This document shows, piece after piece, positions 63,713 to 64,000 of a stretch of DNA of 64,000 bases. Origin of the DNA: Methylocystis sp. (lineage in GTDB: Bacteria > Pseudomonadota > Alphaproteobacteria > Rhizobiales > Beijerinckiaceae); NCBI GenBank assembly GCA_022843405.1, contig JALHNQ010000007.1:1-64000 (forward strand), in the 5' to 3' direction. The notes below the pieces were generated by a model. The model did no database searches, was not told where the DNA came from, and saw only the letters and a program-made list of their open reading frames with translations. Made by a program: the position numbers and the translations under genes. The stretch's first letter is position 1. Each line of letters begins with the position of its first letter.

Positions 63713-63737
63713 GCCGTTGTGTTTTGGAACAACAAAG

Positions 63738-64000
63738 ATGAGAGAAGGCAGTCTCGAGGCTCCGATCCGGCATCCGCTGGATTGGCGCAGCGCCGATTTC
63801 TATGACGATGAGAAGCTCGACGCCGAAATGCGCCGGGTCTTCGATATTTGTCACACGTGCCGGCGTTGTTTCAATCTGTGCGACTCCTTTCCGCGGCTGT
63901 TCGATCTCATCGACGAATCGAAAAGCGGCGAGCTCGACACCGTTGCGAGCGCGGATTTCAAGAAAGTCGTGGACGCCTGCACGCTCTGCGACATGTGCTT
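63738..64000 (+). CDS. Fe-S cluster protein, GlpC/heterodisulfide-reductase-like, partial
   Basis: The first 87 residues are visible, continuing past the window. CHTCRRCFNLCDSFP and DACTLCDMC are the two CxxCxxC motifs of a 4Fe-4S ferredoxin-type domain in GlpC-like proteins. Position directly after rubrerythrin is common and suggests electron transfer linked to peroxide reduction. Confidence 0.8.
   Translation, partial: MREGSLEAPIRHPLDWRSADFYDDEKLDAEMRRVFDICHTCRRCFNLCDSFPRLFDLIDESKSGELDTVASADFKKVVDACTLCDMC

Noticed and set aside
1-64000. CRISPR arrays, prophage and plasmid replication functions
   Set aside because: No spaced direct-repeat arrays, no phage structural genes besides the S74 domain in the precursors, and no replication initiator were seen.

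Overview
The window reads as chromosomal DNA of an alphaproteobacterium of the Hyphomicrobiales (Rhizobiales) type. It is GC-rich with long shadow reading frames, carries the palindromic intergenic elements common in that order, and has core genes of that group (der, rlmN, dsbB, a YfgM-like protein). A methanotroph-like member such as Methylocystaceae would fit, but nothing here proves the genus.

Region 1 (about 0.8-10.1 kb) is a RiPP cluster with the full lasso-peptide toolkit. On the minus strand it has two tandem precursor genes, a PqqD-like leader-binding protein (B1), a transglutaminase-fold leader peptidase (B2), an asparagine-synthetase-type cyclase (C), an HPr-kinase-like protein and an NTP_transf_5-type nucleotidyltransferase. 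An exporter-type ABC transporter and an oppositely oriented methyltransferase complete it. The precursors are unusual: leader and short core are followed by a truncated Peptidase_S74 (phage tail-spike autoprocessing chaperone) domain, which opens exactly where a lasso C-terminus would be expected. The two precursors arose by a roughly 671-bp tandem duplication that also copied the start of the methyltransferase gene.

Region 2 (about 10.1-29.4 kb) is a surface-glycan and methyltransferase island with IS3 and IS110 remnants. It holds a large glycosyltransferase with tandem NPDV-type repeats, a GDP-heptose precursor set (HddA, GmhA, and an HddC-GmhB fusion), a low-GC sulfotransferase and secreted protein, and many SAM-dependent methyltransferases, one fused to a degenerate sulfotransferase-like domain.

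Region 3 (about 27.9-33.5 kb) has a P450-methyltransferase-methyltransferase operon divergent from a fatty acyl-AMP ligase, acyl carrier protein and GT2 operon, which suggests a small acyl-modification pathway.

Region 4 (about 33.6-45.2 kb) returns to glycan functions: two-domain glycosyltransferases, paired PhyH dioxygenases, a polysaccharide pyruvyl transferase and a TPR/hydrolase protein. A dispersed noncoding element found at 440-540 recurs at 42.3 kb.

Region 5 (about 45.3-64 kb) is mostly ordinary chromosome: a lytic transglycosylase, a membrane patatin, tRNA-Leu(CAA), a DedA/YqaA-type protein, DsbB, a Shedu-like DUF4263 protein, RlmN, an MFS exporter, a phosphatase-family protein, a sorbosone-dehydrogenase-like lipoprotein, Der, a poly-gamma-glutamate-hydrolase-like protein, an O-methyltransferase, rubrerythrin and the start of an Fe-S protein. 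Two large palindromic intergenic elements and a DUF72 gene stump also lie here.
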